From contig CAYNBI010000001.1 in the NCBI GenBank assembly GCA_964395315.1, forward strand, positions 53,412 through 117,411: DNA of 64,000 bases. The letters are read 5' to 3'. Each line of letters begins with the position of its first letter. The stretch's first letter is position 1. Below are positions 62,748-64,000 of the stretch, piece after piece. The notes under the pieces were generated by a model. It had not been told where the DNA came from, ran no database searches, and saw only the letters and a program-made list of their open reading frames with translations. The position numbers and the translations under genes were made by a program. This stretch comes from CAVORB01 sp964395315 (GTDB lineage Bacteria > Pseudomonadota > Gammaproteobacteria > Chromatiales > Chromatiaceae).

Positions 62748-63152
62748 CTACCCCACTCGCTGTAGATGAGACGACTTGAACTCTTCGCGCTGCGCCTTAT
62801 CGGCCGGGTCGTACCCGGCTGCTTCCATCTTCTCCCGCAGCCACCCGGGAAGCGGGCCACGAGAATAGCTGTGGGCGGGATTGTCGGGATCGACATAGCG
62901 GACGTATTCGGCGGAACGGGTGCGCTTGGACGCGGACTTTTTTCTCCTTGACAGTAAGGCAACTACCTCGTCAATTTGATAACCGCGCTCGGTGATCTTC
63001 TCGCCAATCTCTTTGGCAAAGTCGGACAGCTCGACCGTGCGCCGCTGCTTCAGCGCGGTTTCGAGCTTCTTACGATCAGCTTCTATCTGCGCCAGCTGAC
63101 TCTCGATCTGCTCGATTGAGAGCTCGTCGGATTCCTGTTTCTTTCTTGCCAT
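62748..63152 (-). CDS. H-NS-like nucleoid-associated protein
   Basis: A 134-residue protein: an N-terminal helical dimerisation region (IEQIESQLAQIEADRKKLETALKQ) and the H-NS-type DNA-binding end YVDPDNPAHSYSRGPLPGWLREKMEAAG. The usual GRGRxPxWL hook is altered to SRGPLPGWL, so DNA-grip strength may differ. Such proteins silence AT-rich or foreign DNA. Immediately upstream the DNA is comparatively AT-rich. Confidence 0.88.
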   Translation of the reverse strand: MARKKQESDELSIEQIESQLAQIEADRKKLETALKQRRTVELSDFAKEIGEKITERGYQIDEVVALLSRRKKSASKRTRSAEYVRYVDPDNPAHSYSRGPLPGWLREKMEAAGYDPADKAQREEFKSSHLQRVG

Positions 63153-63873
63153 TCGGAAGCTCCAAGTTGTTGTTATAAAAAATGCCGCCGCTATTCTAAC
63201 GATTGACGCGTGCTCATGCCAACCTAAGAAAGCGCTGTTTTATTGCGCTTACCGTCCGGACCAAGGATGGTCCGGCATTTATGATGGCTGCAAGCCGCTG
63301 AAAAAAAGCGAGTCGAGAGTGGCGCCTCTCGAATTGCGATCCGACCCAATGCCGGGATGGCATTTTATCAGCAGTTCGCGAAAGAGAAGCAAAGGACGAG
63401 CAGGAAAGGAAACGCTGGTTTAGGTCAGTGGTATCCCGGGTTCATGGATAGGTCGGGATTTCCGTGGGCTTCAGCGATTGAAAAGGAGGGCACAAGAACG
63501 AACTCATGGGCAGCGCACCGGCTCTGGCCAGAATCGACAATGACCGCTGTATCGAATGTTGAAGCGCGAGCAGGTCAGGTCCGGACCGGGAGAACCCAGG
63601 TAATCAATCGTCCGGTCTGGTGACGATGATGGCGCATGAGGTCACCTGCGCTCCACCATATCCAGCCCACCTATCCCACGACATGGCCATGGCAAAGGAC
63701 TGAAATTCAAGGTGATGACTAAGGAAAGGGATCTTTCCCCGTTCCAGGTTCTCCATGTATACGGTTCCTTGGTTCGTACCACGGGCCTCTGGCAGCTTGA
63801 ACCCATAACGAACAGGCAGCGCCGATTTGACCGTCTCGGCAACGGCATTGATCGGGTGGTGGTCGTCCGTTGC
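63153..63873. other. Gene-poor region upstream of the H-NS-like gene
   Basis: No convincing gene is present. The first ~100 bases (AT-rich, TTATAAAAAA) are probably the H-NS-like promoter. The 88-aa plus-strand frame at 63357–63623 and the frames near 63700 have odd composition and no family resemblance; they may be remnants. Confidence 0.45.
63256..63275. other. Perfect 8-bp inverted repeat
   Basis: CCGGACCA, AGGA, TGGTCCGG. It lies about 100 bases upstream of the H-NS-like start, with a second imperfect hairpin CGAGAG/CTCTCG at about 63314–63331. Either an operator, a terminator of an unseen transcript, or chance. Confidence 0.35.
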
Positions 63874-63985
63874 AGAAGGATCAGCACGCTACCCAAGAAG
63901 CGTGGTTCTTTGACGGGTTCATTGCCAAGCCCTTACGCGCTTGAAAATGGCGTCACACCTGTGTGCCGCAGGAACAGCCGAATTC
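63874..63985. repeat. Dispersed repeat, copy 3 (near the window end)
   Basis: AGGATCAGCACGCTACCCAA followed by GAAGCGTGGTTCTTTGACGGG, TTACGCGCTTGAAAATGGCG and TGTGCCGCAGG parallel blocks of copies 1 and 2 in the same order and orientation. It may continue past the window. Confidence 0.55.
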
Positions 63986-64000
63986 ATCGGCGTCTCCTAA

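Noticed and set aside
63642..63896. Minus-strand 84-aa frame and the plus-strand frame running off the end
   Set aside because: Neither has a ribosome site or a recognisable protein, and both overlap the dispersed repeat.

Overview
The window is high-GC DNA from a Gram-negative bacterium. The comEC–exbB–exbD–msbA–lpxK–ycaR–kdsB block, the rne/rluC/gph/sppA/maf cluster and LolC/D point to a gammaproteobacterium. A TsdA-like dihaem cytochrome, an octahaem HAO-family cytochrome and a cobalamin-dependent ribonucleotide reductase fit a chemolithotrophic sulfur-oxidising lineage (Chromatiales/Ectothiorhodospiraceae-like); this placement is inference. No rRNA, tRNA, CRISPR array or intact transposase was seen. 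The sequence has an assembly gap (two runs of 100 N) inside a Gly-rich repeat gene at 45314–45520.

Region 1 (1–25 kb) is a phosphate island. It holds three unrelated phosphate importers, each paired with a PhoU-type protein: DUF47/PhoU-like plus Pit (5.8–7.8 kb), a Na/Pi cotransporter with its own PhoU-like tail (10.9–12.7 kb), and an ABC Pst system (14.7–20.3 kb, order pstS-phoU-pstC-pstA-pstB2-pstB1). Between them lie a P-loop protein, an FHA-plus-PPP-phosphatase fusion, two universal stress proteins and a 2-phosphoglycerate-kinase-like protein with two ATP-cone-like repeats. The Pst system is odd in two ways. It encodes two different ATPases whose defects are complementary, as in asymmetric heterodimeric ABC proteins. 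Its PhoU carries a low-molecular-weight phosphatase-like domain that has lost the catalytic cysteine. Five CNNM/CorC-type membrane CBS proteins flank the island (two at 2.6–5.2 kb, three at 20.6–24.7 kb).

Region 2 (25–34 kb) is redox and DNA metabolism: the HAO-like cytochrome preceded by two FNR/DNR-type boxes, a TPR protein, NrdJ, a SbcC-like ATPase with two membrane helices in its middle plus a small companion, a TsdA-like cytochrome with a C-terminal frameshift, a DUF2892 protein and a Crp/Fnr regulator. Region 3 (34.5–45 kb) is envelope biogenesis: LolC/LolD, DUF2062, ComEC, ExbB/ExbD, MsbA, LpxK, Trm112-like, KdsB. Region 4 (45–54.9 kb) holds the Gly-rich repeat protein, an OsmC-like protein, a Q/R-rich secreted protein, a Tyr phosphatase, RNase E with a long leader, and RluC–Gph–SppA and Maf. 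Region 5 (55–64 kb) holds FtsH, a PDZ protein, a methyltransferase, DUF302, a CMD–Rieske fusion, an SGNH hydrolase and an H-NS-like protein. It ends in a gene-poor tail with a copy of a dispersed repeat that also occurs near 0.2 and 5.3 kb.
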